A DNA stretch of 64,000 nucleotides from Nereida sp965655635 (GTDB lineage: Bacteria; Pseudomonadota; Alphaproteobacteria; Rhodobacterales; Rhodobacteraceae): assembly GCF_965655635.1 (NCBI RefSeq), contig NZ_CBFHHE010000005.1, positions 1 to 64,000 on the forward strand, given 5' to 3'. Below, in pieces: positions 51,341-60,682 of this stretch. Position 1 is the first letter of the stretch. Each line of letters opens with the position of its first letter. The position numbers and the translations under genes are program-made. The notes beneath the pieces were generated by a model. The model saw only the letters and a program-made list of their open reading frames with translations. It was not told the DNA's origin and made no database searches.

Positions 51341-52092
51341 CAACTCTGCCAACCCATACGAAAAAGAAACTGGGATTGGTCATTGACCTCGATACCTGCG
51401 TTGGCTGCCACGCCTGCGTGGTGTCCTGCAAAGGCTGGAACACCGAAAACTACGGCGCCCCCCTGTCCGATCAGGATGCGTACGGCGCCAACCCATCAGG
51501 TACGTTTCTGAACCGTGTTCACAGCTACGAAGTACAGCCCGAGGCAGGCCCTGCCCAACTGATCCACTTCCCCAAATCATGCCTGCATTGTGACGACGCA
51601 CCGTGTGTCACCGTCTGCCCGACAGGTGCCAGCTACAAGCGTGTTGAAGACGGTATTGTTCTGGTAAATGAAGCTGACTGTATCGGTTGTGGTCTGTGCG
51701 CTTGGGCCTGCCCCTACGGAGCGCGGGAGTTGGACCAACAAGAAGGCGTCATGAAAAAATGTACCCTCTGCGTTGACCGGATTTACAATGAAAACCTGCC
51801 CGAAGAGGACCGCCAGCCCGCCTGCGTTCGGACCTGTCCTGCGGGTGCCCGTCACTTTGGCGATTTAGGTGACGAGAACTCAGACGTCTCAAAGCTTGTG
51901 GCTGAACGTGGCGGCGTTGATTTGATGCCAGAGCAAGGCACCAAACCTGTTAACAAATACCTGCCTCCTCGATTGAAGGATGACTATACCAACACCGGTG
52001 ATATCGACATCCTCGCACCCCTTCTTGAGCCTGTTGCGCCAGATGCCAAAGGTATTCTGGGCTGGCTCGATAAAGCACTGGAGAAACTCTGA
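51337..52092 (+). CDS. soeB: Sulfite dehydrogenase iron-sulfur subunit SoeB
   Basis: The 251-residue ferredoxin-like subunit has four cysteine clusters: CVGCHACVVSCK, CLHCDDAPCVTVCP, CIGCGLCAWACP and the CTLC...PACVRTCP set, enough for four [4Fe-4S] centres. It carries electrons from SoeA to the membrane subunit SoeC. GAGGGG lies six bases before the ATG at 51337; an open frame reaches upstream into soeA but has no homology there. Its stop overlaps the soeC ATG by one base (TGATG). No export signal, in line with a cytoplasmic SoeAB. Confidence 0.92.
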   Translation: MTTLPTHTKKKLGLVIDLDTCVGCHACVVSCKGWNTENYGAPLSDQDAYGANPSGTFLNRVHSYEVQPEAGPAQLIHFPKSCLHCDDAPCVTVCPTGASYKRVEDGIVLVNEADCIGCGLCAWACPYGARELDQQEGVMKKCTLCVDRIYNENLPEEDRQPACVRTCPAGARHFGDLGDENSDVSKLVAERGGVDLMPEQGTKPVNKYLPPRLKDDYTNTGDIDILAPLLEPVAPDAKGILGWLDKALEKL

Positions 52093-52961
52093 TGCATCCA
52101 GCACCATCCATTATTCTATTCACAGTCCTTTCCGGCTTGGGCTTTGGGCTGATGATTTTCTTGGGGCTGGGCATGCCATCCCCCACGGGTCTTTCGGCGT
52201 TCATCTGGTTCGCTATTGCCTATCTTCTTGCCGTTGGTGGGATCATCTCTTCGACATTCCATCTCGGGAACCCGAAGAACATTCTCAAGTCCTTCAGCCA
52301 GTGGCGCACAAGCTGGCTCTCACGCGAGGGATGCCTTGCGGTGGCGACACTGCTTGTCATGGGCATTTACGGAGCGGCGTTAGTCTTTTTGAACATGCGC
52401 ATTCCTTTGCTTGGCTACGTTGGATCAGCGCTTGCGTTGGCAACCGTTTACGGCACGTCCATGATCTATGCACAGCTCAAGACCGTGCCCCGTTGGAACC
52501 ATCCTACCACCTCAGTCATGTTCATCGCTTACGCTGTTTCAGGCGGTGCACTGCTTGCTGGACAAGTCAGCCTGGCTGTTTGGTTTTTGCCTGCCGCGGC
52601 CCTCTTGCAGCTTTTCATTTTCTTGACCGCCGATGACCGCTTTAGCGCCGCGGGCAGTACAATCGCGTCGGCTACACAGCTGGGCAACATCGGGTCTGTC
52701 CGCCAGTTCGAACCGCCCCACACAGGCAGCAACTATCTTATGAAAGAAATGATCCACATCGTGGGGCGCAAACATGCTGTGAAGCTACAAATCATCTCGG
52801 TTGTGCTGTTGTTCACACCTATGTTGCTTTTGCTTTTGCCCTTTAATCACGCTCTCGCACTGGTCGCGGTGTTGGCGCACGTGGCCGGTGTCATCGTTGC
52901 GCGCTGGTTGTTTTTTGCACAAGCAGAGCATGTTGTCGGGCTTTACTACGACAAGCGCTAA
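52092..52961 (+). CDS. soeC: Sulfite dehydrogenase membrane anchor SoeC (DmsC family)
   Basis: This 289-residue DmsC-type quinone-reducing anchor has about eight membrane helices. Characteristic parts are the N-terminal PSIILFTVLSGLGFGLMIFL, HLGNPKNILKSFSQWRTSWL after helix 2, and the late MKEMIHIVGRKHAVKLQ loop. It anchors SoeAB on the cytoplasmic side and passes sulfite electrons to ubiquinone. Overlaps soeB by one base and ends at a terminator, so it closes the island. Confidence 0.92.
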   Translation: MHPAPSIILFTVLSGLGFGLMIFLGLGMPSPTGLSAFIWFAIAYLLAVGGIISSTFHLGNPKNILKSFSQWRTSWLSREGCLAVATLLVMGIYGAALVFLNMRIPLLGYVGSALALATVYGTSMIYAQLKTVPRWNHPTTSVMFIAYAVSGGALLAGQVSLAVWFLPAAALLQLFIFLTADDRFSAAGSTIASATQLGNIGSVRQFEPPHTGSNYLMKEMIHIVGRKHAVKLQIISVVLLFTPMLLLLLPFNHALALVAVLAHVAGVIVARWLFFAQAEHVVGLYYDKR

Positions 52962-53002
52962 GGGGGCTGTAGCTTCAAACACTCTTACTAACAAAAAACC
53001 TT

Positions 53003-53030
53003 AGGCGGCCTTTTATGGGACCGCCTTTTT
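53003..53030 (+). terminator. Rho-independent terminator after soeC
   Basis: Stem aggcgg / ccgcct with a weakly paired inner part, followed by TTTTT. Lies 42 bases past the soeC stop. Confidence 0.75.
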
Positions 53031-53124
53031 GCTGCGCGCGTGACATCTTGGACAGGACGAAGACAGTAAGAGATAGAACGCGACAATGCTCTGCAAGACA
53101 TCGCCCACCTCCCCCACACACCAA

Positions 53125-53158
53125 CAAAAAAGCAGGCCGGATGAACCAACCTGCTTTT
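53125..53158 (-). terminator. Rho-independent terminator of the first sugar transporter operon
   Basis: Nine-base stem aaaagcagg / cctgctttt with a 13-base loop; on the minus strand it is followed by six T. It lies 32 bases beyond the stop of the last permease gene. Confidence 0.8.
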
Positions 53159-53189
53159 GCTGTCTTCATGAGCTTTACTGGATACGAGA

Positions 53190-54071
53190 TTAGCCCTTTA
53201 CGGCACCCGCTGTCAGGCCGCTCACGATCTGACGCTGGAAGAACATCACTAAGATGAACAGCGGTACCGTGGCTGAAACAACAGCTGCAACAGCGAACAT
53301 CACGTTTCCTTCGGTCTGGGTGGTCCCCAGGAACGAGGCGATTTTCGGCACCATTGTCTGGTTCTCTTTGCTCAGCAACATCGCAGTAACCGCAAAGTCA
53401 TTGTAGGCCAGCAGGAAGCTAAACAGACCCGTTGTAATAACACCCGGCCACATCACGGGGATGATCACATGGCGGAAGGCTTGAAACTGGGTACAGCCAT
53501 CCACCTTAGCACTTTCGTCCAGTTCCTTCGGAATTTTCTGGAAAAAGCTATGAAGCATCCATAATGTGAACGGCTGGTTAATAGCGACCAACACAATGAT
53601 TGATGTGGGTAGGATTCCCCAGAGGTTCCATTCAAAAAACGGAAGCAGATACCCTGACACCAACGTGATGGGCGGCATAGCGCGGAAAATCAGCGCAATG
53701 ATCAGCAACCAAAACGTGTACTTAAAGCCTGACCGCGAAAGCGCGTAACCACCAAGCGTCCCGATGGTCAGCGATGTGCAGACCACGAAAAAGCACACGA
53801 TGAACGTGTTCAAAACAGCGCGCCAGAACTCTTCTTGTATCCACGCACCTTCATAGCCCGCGCCAGTAAGCGAGCTGCCATATGTGGCTTCTGTGCGCGG
53901 ACCAAACAACGCATCTTTCCAATTGGTGATTGAGAAGAAGTCCAATTCAACTTTGAATGACCCCCAAAGCGTCCAAAGAAATGGGAACGCCGCCATCATC
54001 AACCAGATACCGATAAAGGCATAAATAGCGATGCGAAGGCCGAGGGGCTGTTGTGTCGCTTTCGAGCTCAT
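53190..54071 (-). CDS. Sugar-type ABC transporter permease (MalG-like)
   Basis: The 293-residue inner-membrane protein has six predicted helices and the EAA loop ELDESAKVDGCTQFQAFRHV, which contacts the ATPase. It belongs to the carbohydrate uptake CUT1 group, MalG-like half. AGGGATC precedes the ATG. It follows its partner permease by 15 bases and ends the minus-strand operon binding protein - permease - permease. The substrate is not evident. Confidence 0.9.
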   Translation of the reverse strand: MSSKATQQPLGLRIAIYAFIGIWLMMAAFPFLWTLWGSFKVELDFFSITNWKDALFGPRTEATYGSSLTGAGYEGAWIQEEFWRAVLNTFIVCFFVVCTSLTIGTLGGYALSRSGFKYTFWLLIIALIFRAMPPITLVSGYLLPFFEWNLWGILPTSIIVLVAINQPFTLWMLHSFFQKIPKELDESAKVDGCTQFQAFRHVIIPVMWPGVITTGLFSFLLAYNDFAVTAMLLSKENQTMVPKIASFLGTTQTEGNVMFAVAAVVSATVPLFILVMFFQRQIVSGLTAGAVKG

Positions 54072-54086
54072 ATTTGATCCCTTTCC

Positions 54087-55112
54087 TTAAGTCTTGGCGT
54101 TGAAGTCGCGCCAAGTGCGGACCAATACAGGTGACAACAAAATTGCGACGCCGATAATCGTAAGTACTGACGTTGCAGCAGCAGAGGACAGCAAGCGCGT
54201 CTCACCACCCAAGTCGTTGTAGATGATCCAACTAAGCGAAGTCGCGTGCGCTTCGGCGTTAAAGCCCACAATCGGTTCAAAGACGCGGAAGTTATCCATC
54301 AATTGGATCAAGGCCACGAACGTCACAAGCGGCATCAAATGCGGGATCACAACGTAGCGGATTTGCTGCCAGCGGCTCGCACCATCAATCATAGCGGATT
54401 CCAATGTATCTTGGGGCAATGTTTGCAGGCCTGCGTAGAAGACAACGAAGGCAAATGGTGCTGAGTGCCAGACACCATAAACCATCAGAGTGATCCATGT
54501 GAGTGCTGTGTTGGCCTTCAATGACAGGTCTGGATCATCGGCAAGGAATTGGATCGCGCTACCAAGCACGCCGCGGCTGTCGATCATCCAAAACAGAATG
54601 AGTGAGCCAATCAACGGCGTCACAATCATTGGCAGTAGTGAAAAGAAAATCACAAGGCCCTTAAGATGGCGGTGCAGCGAGTTAACCCCAACCGCGATGG
54701 CAAAGCCAAGAACGATCAAAAGCGGCGTCACAACAAATGTATAGGTAAGCGTGAAGTACATAGCGCGGTAGAATGGCAGGTTCTTCAGCCCGTCGAAAAA
54801 GCCACCAATGCTTTCGCGCCCAGACCACAAGGCAGCCACTTCATTCACTGCAAGGTGTCCACGATCAAGATAAATAGAGAGGCCCGCAAACCGGCCCAAA
54901 GGCTCGGCTAATTTTAGGGCGGCGGTCGCCTCTTGGTCGATTGATGTTTCAGTCGTACAGCCAAAGGGGCCACAATTCTCAACGGTCAAAAGGACCGCCT
55001 CATGAGGCGTAAACAAAGATTGGATCACAACTGAGATAATTGGAAACGCGATAAACAAAAGCATCGCTAATGCTGTCGGCAGGAAAAACCAAAAGAACGT
55101 TTTATGCTTCAT
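54087..55112 (-). CDS. Sugar-type ABC transporter permease (MalF-like)
   Basis: The 341-residue MalF/UgpA-like permease has six or seven helices and an EAA loop DTLESAMIDGASRWQQIRYV. A periplasmic segment of ~60 residues after helix 1 (~35-105) includes two Cys (NCGPFGCTTE) that could form a disulfide. GAGGACC precedes the ATG. The hairpin at 55147-55180 separates it from the binding-protein gene. Substrate unknown; CUT1 family by sequence. Confidence 0.9.
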   Translation of the reverse strand: MKHKTFFWFFLPTALAMLLFIAFPIISVVIQSLFTPHEAVLLTVENCGPFGCTTETSIDQEATAALKLAEPLGRFAGLSIYLDRGHLAVNEVAALWSGRESIGGFFDGLKNLPFYRAMYFTLTYTFVVTPLLIVLGFAIAVGVNSLHRHLKGLVIFFSLLPMIVTPLIGSLILFWMIDSRGVLGSAIQFLADDPDLSLKANTALTWITLMVYGVWHSAPFAFVVFYAGLQTLPQDTLESAMIDGASRWQQIRYVVIPHLMPLVTFVALIQLMDNFRVFEPIVGFNAEAHATSLSWIIYNDLGGETRLLSSAAATSVLTIIGVAILLSPVLVRTWRDFNAKT

Positions 55113-55146
55113 CTATTAAGGTCCTCAACGGCCGTCAGTATCGTAA

Positions 55147-55180
55147 ATAAAAAGGGGCGGGACCGCGATTGGTCCCGCCC
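55147..55180 (-). terminator. Intercistronic stem-loop after the first sugar-binding protein gene
   Basis: Perfect 10-bp stem gggcgggacc / ggtcccgccc with a 6-base loop; on the minus strand CCTTTTTATTT follows. It lies 14 bases past the binding-protein stop and probably lowers permease expression relative to the binding protein. Confidence 0.8.
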
Positions 55181-55194
55181 GAAAGTCATAGCTC

Positions 55195-56448
55195 TTAGTT
55201 CAAGAAGCCCTGCTCTTTAGCAGCAGCTGTGTAGGCTGCTTCAACGTCTGACAACGCTTGCTCTGCGCTTTCTTTACCCTGCATGAAGTCTGAAAGCTCT
55301 GCACCAAGTGCGGAGTGCAACAGACCTTGGTAAGGCACCATTGGGTATGGCACTGAGTTAGCTGCAGCAGCTGCAAATACGCCTTTGGCTGCTTCAGTTG
55401 GCTCATAGCCATCAATCAACCAAACAGCTTGTGTCGCAACTTCTGCATCGTCGAGGATCGCTGGTTCAATCGCTTTTGTAAGCGCTTTGAATGTTGCCGT
55501 TGCGTCTTCGTCAGAGATGTTTTTGGACACTGTCCAACCGTCCCACCACAGTGTTGTTGCAGGTGTATCACCGCCAGCAACAGTCATAGGGCCCGCAATC
55601 GCAAAACCGTCAACCACTTCTTGTGGCACACCTTCTTCGGTAACAAGACCAGCTGCACGGCTGCCCCACATGTTCATCATTGCAACGTTGCCCGCACGGT
55701 ATTCGGCGTTTGTTGCGTTTGAGTCATGTGTGAGGAAGTCGGGTGACATGTACTCTGAAAGTGACTTCAACATGGTCAGCGTCGCGACGCCTTTTTCGTT
55801 GTTGATGTCTACTTCGGCTGAACCCGGCTTAAAGAACTCGCCGCCGTGGCCGATGTACATGTTGTTGAACTCCTGTGCGAGGTTCCAACCAGCTTTGTAT
55901 GCGCCGCCAAGTGGGTTTTCCAAGATGCCCATGTCGCGGATCTTTTTCGCACCGGCCAGCATTTCTTCGTATGTTGTTGGCACTTCAACGCCAGCTTCTT
56001 CAAGAACATCCGCGCGGTACACCAGGTGCTGCGCGTTTGCCATGAAAGCAACTGCCATAACTTTGCCGTTCACGGTGATCAGCTGGTTTTTCTTGAGGTC
56101 TTGGCCGTACTCGGCAACCAGATCGTCAAGCGGGCGGATGACGTCTTCGTTCATCAATGCCACGATAGATGAGTTGGCAACGATTGCTGATGTGTACTCA
56201 GCAGGGTTGGATGTCATGCCAGCGACGTTGATCTTTTGGTGGTCCGCAGTAAGGTTTGTTTTCACCTCAACGTTGTCGTTTGCACATGCGACAGCACCTG
56301 CACCAACAGTTTGGATCGCTGGGAATTCGTTACCAACAATGTTTACACGACCTGCATCAATGCCGCAGTTCGAGTGGCCAGCGGCTTGCGCCGCAGCCGT
56401 AGCAGCGATGGAAATCGCCACCGCAGTTGTAATTTTTTTCAGAAACAT
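55195..56448 (-). CDS. Extracellular solute-binding protein, family 1 (sugar ABC)
   Basis: The 417-residue periplasmic protein has a signal peptide (MFLKKITTAVAISIAATAAA, cleavage after AQAA) and a family 1 binding-protein fold. Recognisable stretches are HLVYRADVLEEAGVEVPTTY, NVAMMNMWGSRAAGL and TPATTLWWDGWTVSKN. Two Cys sit early (NCGIDAG and VACAND). GGGAGAG precedes the ATG at 56448; an open frame continues to 56616 but without a site. It captures the sugar for the two permeases downstream. Confidence 0.9.
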   Translation of the reverse strand: MFLKKITTAVAISIAATAAAQAAGHSNCGIDAGRVNIVGNEFPAIQTVGAGAVACANDNVEVKTNLTADHQKINVAGMTSNPAEYTSAIVANSSIVALMNEDVIRPLDDLVAEYGQDLKKNQLITVNGKVMAVAFMANAQHLVYRADVLEEAGVEVPTTYEEMLAGAKKIRDMGILENPLGGAYKAGWNLAQEFNNMYIGHGGEFFKPGSAEVDINNEKGVATLTMLKSLSEYMSPDFLTHDSNATNAEYRAGNVAMMNMWGSRAAGLVTEEGVPQEVVDGFAIAGPMTVAGGDTPATTLWWDGWTVSKNISDEDATATFKALTKAIEPAILDDAEVATQAVWLIDGYEPTEAAKGVFAAAAANSVPYPMVPYQGLLHSALGAELSDFMQGKESAEQALSDVEAAYTAAAKEQGFLN

Positions 56449-56533
56449 AAGTCTCTCCCTGTTTGCTTTAAAAGGGCAGCGAGCCACCCAATTGACGCCC
56501 CACAATTGACTGCGGAGACATTTATTAGAAGGC

Positions 56534-57583
56534 TTACGCCTCCAATCGCTCACCAGTGTCCGAACGGAACAGGTGACAAATTTCTGCAGATATCGACACC
56601 GCAACCGGTGCGCCAATCTCTGTCCGGTAGTCTTTGCTGGCCTTCACATTAACCAACGCCCCACCAATACGGATAGCGACCATTGTTGCGTCGCCCAACA
56701 ACTCCATGGTGTAGGCAGGCGCGTTCGCATCGCCCTTGCCGTCCACAACAGACGCATCTTCGGCGCGGAAACCCAAAGTGATCGGCCCATCAGGTGCTGT
56801 CAGTCCGCCGACCGAAATACCATCGGCACTAAAGACGCCCGCCTTCATTTCACCTTCAACAAGGTTCATCGCAGGCGAGCCGATGAAGCTGGCCACAAAT
56901 GTGTTTGCTGGCGCGTCGTAAATATCAGTTGGCGTACCAACCTGCTGAACAACACCCTGCTTCATAACAACAACGCGGTCCGCAAGTGTCATCGCCTCAA
57001 TCTGATCGTGCGTGACGTAAATGGTCGTTACCTTAAGTTCGTGACTAAGGTTCTTGATCTGCGCACGGGTCGAGACGCGCAGCTTTGCGTCAAGGTTGGA
57101 TAGCGGCTCGTCCATCAAGAAGACATTCGGTTCACGCACGATTGCACGCGCCAGCGCCACACGCTGTCGTTGACCGCCCGAAAGTTCCGCAGGCTTACGG
57201 TGCAAGAACGGCTCTAACTCAACCATCGCAGCTGCGCGCATCACACGCTCGTCGTGCTCTGCAGTTGGGACTTTGCGCACTTTTAACGGGAAGCGAATGT
57301 TGTCGTAGACATTCATGTTCGGGTAGAGACCGTAAGACTGGAACACCATCGAGATGTCACGGTCTTTTGGTTCAAGATCATTCACACGCTCGCCATCAAT
57401 GATGATGTCACCCTCAGTGACGTCTTCGAGGCCAGCGATCATACGCATTGTCGTCGTCTTGCCGCAGCCAGATGGCCCGAGGAGGACGAGAAACTCCTGA
57501 TCAGCGATCGTTAGGTCGAAATTCTGAACCCCAACAAAACTACCCCACCGCTTACCAACATTCTTAAGCTGAATTTCAGCCAT
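56534..57583 (-). CDS. Sugar ABC transporter ATP-binding protein (UgpC/MalK-like)
   Basis: The 349-residue ATPase has Walker A GPSGCGKTT (36-44), signature LSGGQRQRVALARAI, Walker B VFLMDEPLSNLD and switch THDQIEAMTLAD, followed by a C-terminal TOBE/MalK regulatory domain (~240-349). It begins the minus-strand operon and lies 85 bases before the binding-protein gene. Start 57583 follows GGGGGAA; the frame continues to 57721, over the divergent gene, without support. Confidence 0.92.
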   Translation of the reverse strand: MAEIQLKNVGKRWGSFVGVQNFDLTIADQEFLVLLGPSGCGKTTTMRMIAGLEDVTEGDIIIDGERVNDLEPKDRDISMVFQSYGLYPNMNVYDNIRFPLKVRKVPTAEHDERVMRAAAMVELEPFLHRKPAELSGGQRQRVALARAIVREPNVFLMDEPLSNLDAKLRVSTRAQIKNLSHELKVTTIYVTHDQIEAMTLADRVVVMKQGVVQQVGTPTDIYDAPANTFVASFIGSPAMNLVEGEMKAGVFSADGISVGGLTAPDGPITLGFRAEDASVVDGKGDANAPAYTMELLGDATMVAIRIGGALVNVKASKDYRTEIGAPVAVSISAEICHLFRSDTGERLEA

Positions 57584-57705
57584 CACTTCCCCCTGCATCG
57601 TGGCCCGTGCGCCATTTTTGCACACGTTTGCAAAAAGGCTAGACTCGAGATGCTCTATTTGCAATTCGCTTTTTACACAAACAGCAAAAAACGCGAGATG
57701 CGCCG

Positions 57706-58665
57706 ATGACCGTTGATCCAAGAAACGCTCTGCAAACCTTGTGGACAGCAGGCGACGGAGCAGATGTTATCGCTGAAGATGCCGTATTTTCAGTAGCTTG
57801 GCCTGTGAACGAGTTAGTGGGGCGCGACGCGATTTTTGAAAGCTTCATCACACCCATCCGCAATGCGCTTGCCGATGTTCATCGGCGCGACCTGATTTTT
57901 ATCGGCGGGGACAATATTCGCGAACAAGGCGGGTACTGGTGTGCCGCGGTCACTCATTACGTTGGCAACTTCACCAAGCCTTTATTCGGGTTGCTGCCTT
58001 CCGATTCTTTGGTGTTTTTGCGCACAGGTGAATTCTACCACATTGAAAACGGTCAGATTACAGAAGCCAAAATCATCTTTGATTTGCCCGATGTTATGCA
58101 CCAAGCGGGCTGCCTTCCCCTGCCCTCACTGGGAACTGAGATTACATTTCCTGCCCCCGCCACACAGGATGGCCTTTGCCCGCAAACCGAAGGCGGCGAT
58201 GCATCCCTAAATGTTGTGCAGCGGATGTTGGGCGCGCTTCATGTCTTTGACCCCGTCACCAAAACAAGCGCGAGCCAGACTGGCGAAGACGGCACATGGG
58301 CCGACGACATGATGTGGTACGGACCTGCCGGGATCGGGTCAAACTACCGCTGGGAAGGGTTTAGCAAAGATCACCGCGTGCCATTCCTTGATGCGTTTCC
58401 TGACCGCAAAGGTGGGAACCACTACTGCCGCATCGGGGATGCAAACTATGCTGCCGTTAGCGGCTGGCCGTCGATGACCATGACGTTTCAGGGCGACTAT
58501 CTTGGCCAACCCGCCGATGGCCGCGCCCTTACCCTGCGCGTGATGGATTTCTACCGCGTCGCAGATAACCGCATCAAGGAAAACTGGGTAACATTGGACT
58601 ACGGAGATCTGTTTGCGCAGATGGGTCGTGATCTGATCGCAGAGGCAAACGCACTGCGCAACTAA
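57706..58665 (+). CDS. Tandem NTF2/SnoaL-like protein, function unknown
   Basis: The 319-residue soluble protein appears to contain two SnoaL/NTF2-like domains: one at ~15-130 (AEDAVFSVAWPVNELVGRDAIFESF ... FYHIENGQITEAK) and a second at ~170-310 (DDMMWYGPAGIGSNYRWEGF ... MDFYRVADNRIKENW). Domain two resembles ester-cyclase/SnoaL polyketide-cyclase-like enzymes common in sugar-degradation clusters of roseobacters. It is divergent from the first transporter ATPase, 122 bases apart, and convergent with the second. Catalysis unproven; possibly acts on the imported sugar or lactone. Confidence 0.7.
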   Translation: MTVDPRNALQTLWTAGDGADVIAEDAVFSVAWPVNELVGRDAIFESFITPIRNALADVHRRDLIFIGGDNIREQGGYWCAAVTHYVGNFTKPLFGLLPSDSLVFLRTGEFYHIENGQITEAKIIFDLPDVMHQAGCLPLPSLGTEITFPAPATQDGLCPQTEGGDASLNVVQRMLGALHVFDPVTKTSASQTGEDGTWADDMMWYGPAGIGSNYRWEGFSKDHRVPFLDAFPDRKGGNHYCRIGDANYAAVSGWPSMTMTFQGDYLGQPADGRALTLRVMDFYRVADNRIKENWVTLDYGDLFAQMGRDLIAEANALRN

Positions 58666-58730
58666 GTGTAAACAACAAAGGGCCGCCAAGCCAAACGGAC
58701 CGGGGCGCTTTGATTTCCGGGCAGCTTTCT

Positions 58731-59786
58731 TTAACGAATACGCTCTTCCGATAGGCCGTCAAACACCATGACGCGATCCACGTCGAACGACAGGCCGACT
58801 AAATCGCCTTTGGCAGACCGGTGATCACCACGCTCCTCGACAACAATTTTTTCGCCCGTTTTTGAAGACAGATAGGCGTACGACACGCCGCCGAGTGCTT
58901 CGGTCAACTCAACCGTAAATGTATCACCATCGACAATCTGCGCGTGCTCGGGGCGCAGCCCAAGGCTAACCGCAGTGCCGTTTGAAGGTTGCTCAACAGA
59001 TAGCTTCATATTCGTGCCAAACGCAGGCACGTCGAAGCCGTCTTTGATTGCCGTGCCATTCACAAAATTCATCGCGGGCGAGCCGATAAAGCCAGCCACA
59101 AATTTATTGTCAGGATCGCGGTAAAGGTCCATGGGCGCGCCCACTTGCTCAATTCGGCCTAAACGCAGCACAACGATCTTATCCGCAAGCGTCATCGCCT
59201 CGACCTGATCGTGAGTAACGTAGATCATGGTGGCGCCGATTTCTTCGTGCAGACGTGCGATTTCCACACGCATTTCAACGCGCAATTCTGCGTCCAGGTT
59301 GGAAAGCGGCTCATCGAAAAGAAATACTTCGGGCCCACGTACAATCGCACGGCCAATCGATACCCGCTGACGTTGCCCACCTGAAAGCGCGGCTGGCTTG
59401 CGAGCAAGGTACTCATCCAGCTTCAAAATGCGCGACGCCTCAGCAACCTTTTGTTCAATCTCGGCTTTGGGATGGCCGTTCATTTTCAGGCCGAATCCCA
59501 TGTTTTCTTTGACAGTCATGTGCGGGTAAAGCGCGTAGGTCTGAAATACCATCGAGACACCACGAAGCGATGGATCGAGCCGCGTCACATCACGGGGCCC
59601 AATGCTGATCTGTCCTTCAGTGGTTTCCTCAAGACCTGCCACCATCCGAAGCAACGTAGATTTGCCACAGCCAGAGGGGCCAACAAAAACGCAGAATTCG
59701 CCATCTTGGATATCCAGATCAATCCCGTGAATGACCTGCGTTTCGCCGTAGCGCTTGATGACGTTGTTTAGCTTAACACCAGACAT
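58731..59786 (-). CDS. Sugar ABC transporter ATP-binding protein (UgpC/MsmK-like)
   Basis: The 351-residue CUT1 ATPase has Walker A GPSGCGKST (37-45), signature LSGGQRQRVSIGRAI, Walker B VFLFDEPLSNLD, switch THDQVEAMTLAD and a C-terminal TOBE domain with LRPEHAQIV. GAGG precedes the ATG. It lies 15 bases after the IclR-type regulator gene and is likely cotranscribed with it. It probably powers the divergent plus-strand binding protein and permeases at 60.7-63.9 kb, which have no ATPase of their own in view. Confidence 0.92.
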   Translation of the reverse strand: MSGVKLNNVIKRYGETQVIHGIDLDIQDGEFCVFVGPSGCGKSTLLRMVAGLEETTEGQISIGPRDVTRLDPSLRGVSMVFQTYALYPHMTVKENMGFGLKMNGHPKAEIEQKVAEASRILKLDEYLARKPAALSGGQRQRVSIGRAIVRGPEVFLFDEPLSNLDAELRVEMRVEIARLHEEIGATMIYVTHDQVEAMTLADKIVVLRLGRIEQVGAPMDLYRDPDNKFVAGFIGSPAMNFVNGTAIKDGFDVPAFGTNMKLSVEQPSNGTAVSLGLRPEHAQIVDGDTFTVELTEALGGVSYAYLSSKTGEKIVVEERGDHRSAKGDLVGLSFDVDRVMVFDGLSEERIR

Positions 59787-59801
59787 GACTTAATCCTCTA
59801 C

Positions 59802-60590
59802 CTATTGGGCAACTGTGTCAGGGAAGCGCCAGTCTTGCACCTCAGCTGCAATCGCTGTTGTTGTTTGTTGTATGCGCGGCACAAGCTGCTCAAGCGCTGC
59901 CAGATTTGTGCGCGCAGTGGTCGATGTGACAGACAGCGCACCAAGCACGCGCCCCCGTTCGCTTAAAATGGGGCACGCCACACAAATGATGGTTGGCTCG
60001 TGTTCTTCGCGGTCAAATCCGTATCCGTGGGCGCGAATTTCTGCCAGTTGGGCTCGCAAGGAGGCCTCATCAGTCAGGGTGTGCTCCGTGAATTTATGAA
60101 ACAATTGCAGCGGCATGATCTGGCTCAGCGTTTCTTCCGGGAGGTGCGCAAGCATGGCTTTGCCGACACCTGTGCAATACGCAGGCCCCACTTTGCCAGC
60201 GGATGAATACATCTCCACCGGTTCTGCCATGTTGCGCTTATCCACGTACAACACTTGCGCCTGATCCAGCTGCGCGAGGTGAACCGTTTCACCTGTTTCA
60301 GCGGCAAGCGCATCCAAATGCGGGCGCGCAATTGGTGCCAATGATGACGTCCGCCACGCCGCATGGGCCAAACGAACAAGCCGCACACCAAGCGAATAGC
60401 TCTGTCGATCAGGGTCGAACACCAACATGCCCTCGCGGGTCAAAGTTTGCATAAGGCGGTACAGCGTCCCCTTGGGGTAGGGCGATGCGGCAAGCAGCTC
60501 TGCAAACCGAACGGGCCGATTGAACTCGGCTACGCGGTCGAGCACATCGAGCGCCTTGCCAACTGTTCCGCCACTCGCGTCCACGTTCAT
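59802..60590 (-). CDS. IclR-family transcriptional regulator
   Basis: The 262-residue protein has an N-terminal winged HTH (~8-70; ALDVLDRVAEFNRPVRFAEL, PYPKGTLYRLMQTL) and a C-terminal GAF-like effector domain (~85-250) with the family motif GVGKAMLAHLPEE. IclR regulators often control sugar and aromatic uptake, repressing or activating from palindromes near divergent genes. GGGAGGAAA precedes the ATG at 60590; the frame extends to 60665 without support. It is divergent from the binding-protein gene, with a palindrome in between. Confidence 0.9.
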   Translation of the reverse strand: MNVDASGGTVGKALDVLDRVAEFNRPVRFAELLAASPYPKGTLYRLMQTLTREGMLVFDPDRQSYSLGVRLVRLAHAAWRTSSLAPIARPHLDALAAETGETVHLAQLDQAQVLYVDKRNMAEPVEMYSSAGKVGPAYCTGVGKAMLAHLPEETLSQIMPLQLFHKFTEHTLTDEASLRAQLAEIRAHGYGFDREEHEPTIICVACPILSERGRVLGALSVTSTTARTNLAALEQLVPRIQQTTTAIAAEVQDWRFPDTVAQ

Positions 60591-60682
60591 GATCACTTTC
60601 CTCCCAAGCGGGCTGACAACTTGCGACAGCCCTGTTGACAAGCCTATGCGAGTCGGCGTTATCATTTCAATATGTAAAACGT

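Noticed and set aside
55487..56509. 340-codon open frame on the plus strand
   Set aside because: It is antisense to the solute-binding protein gene, which has a clear signal peptide, fold and ribosome site; the antisense reading is Ser/Thr/Ala-rich with no family resemblance.
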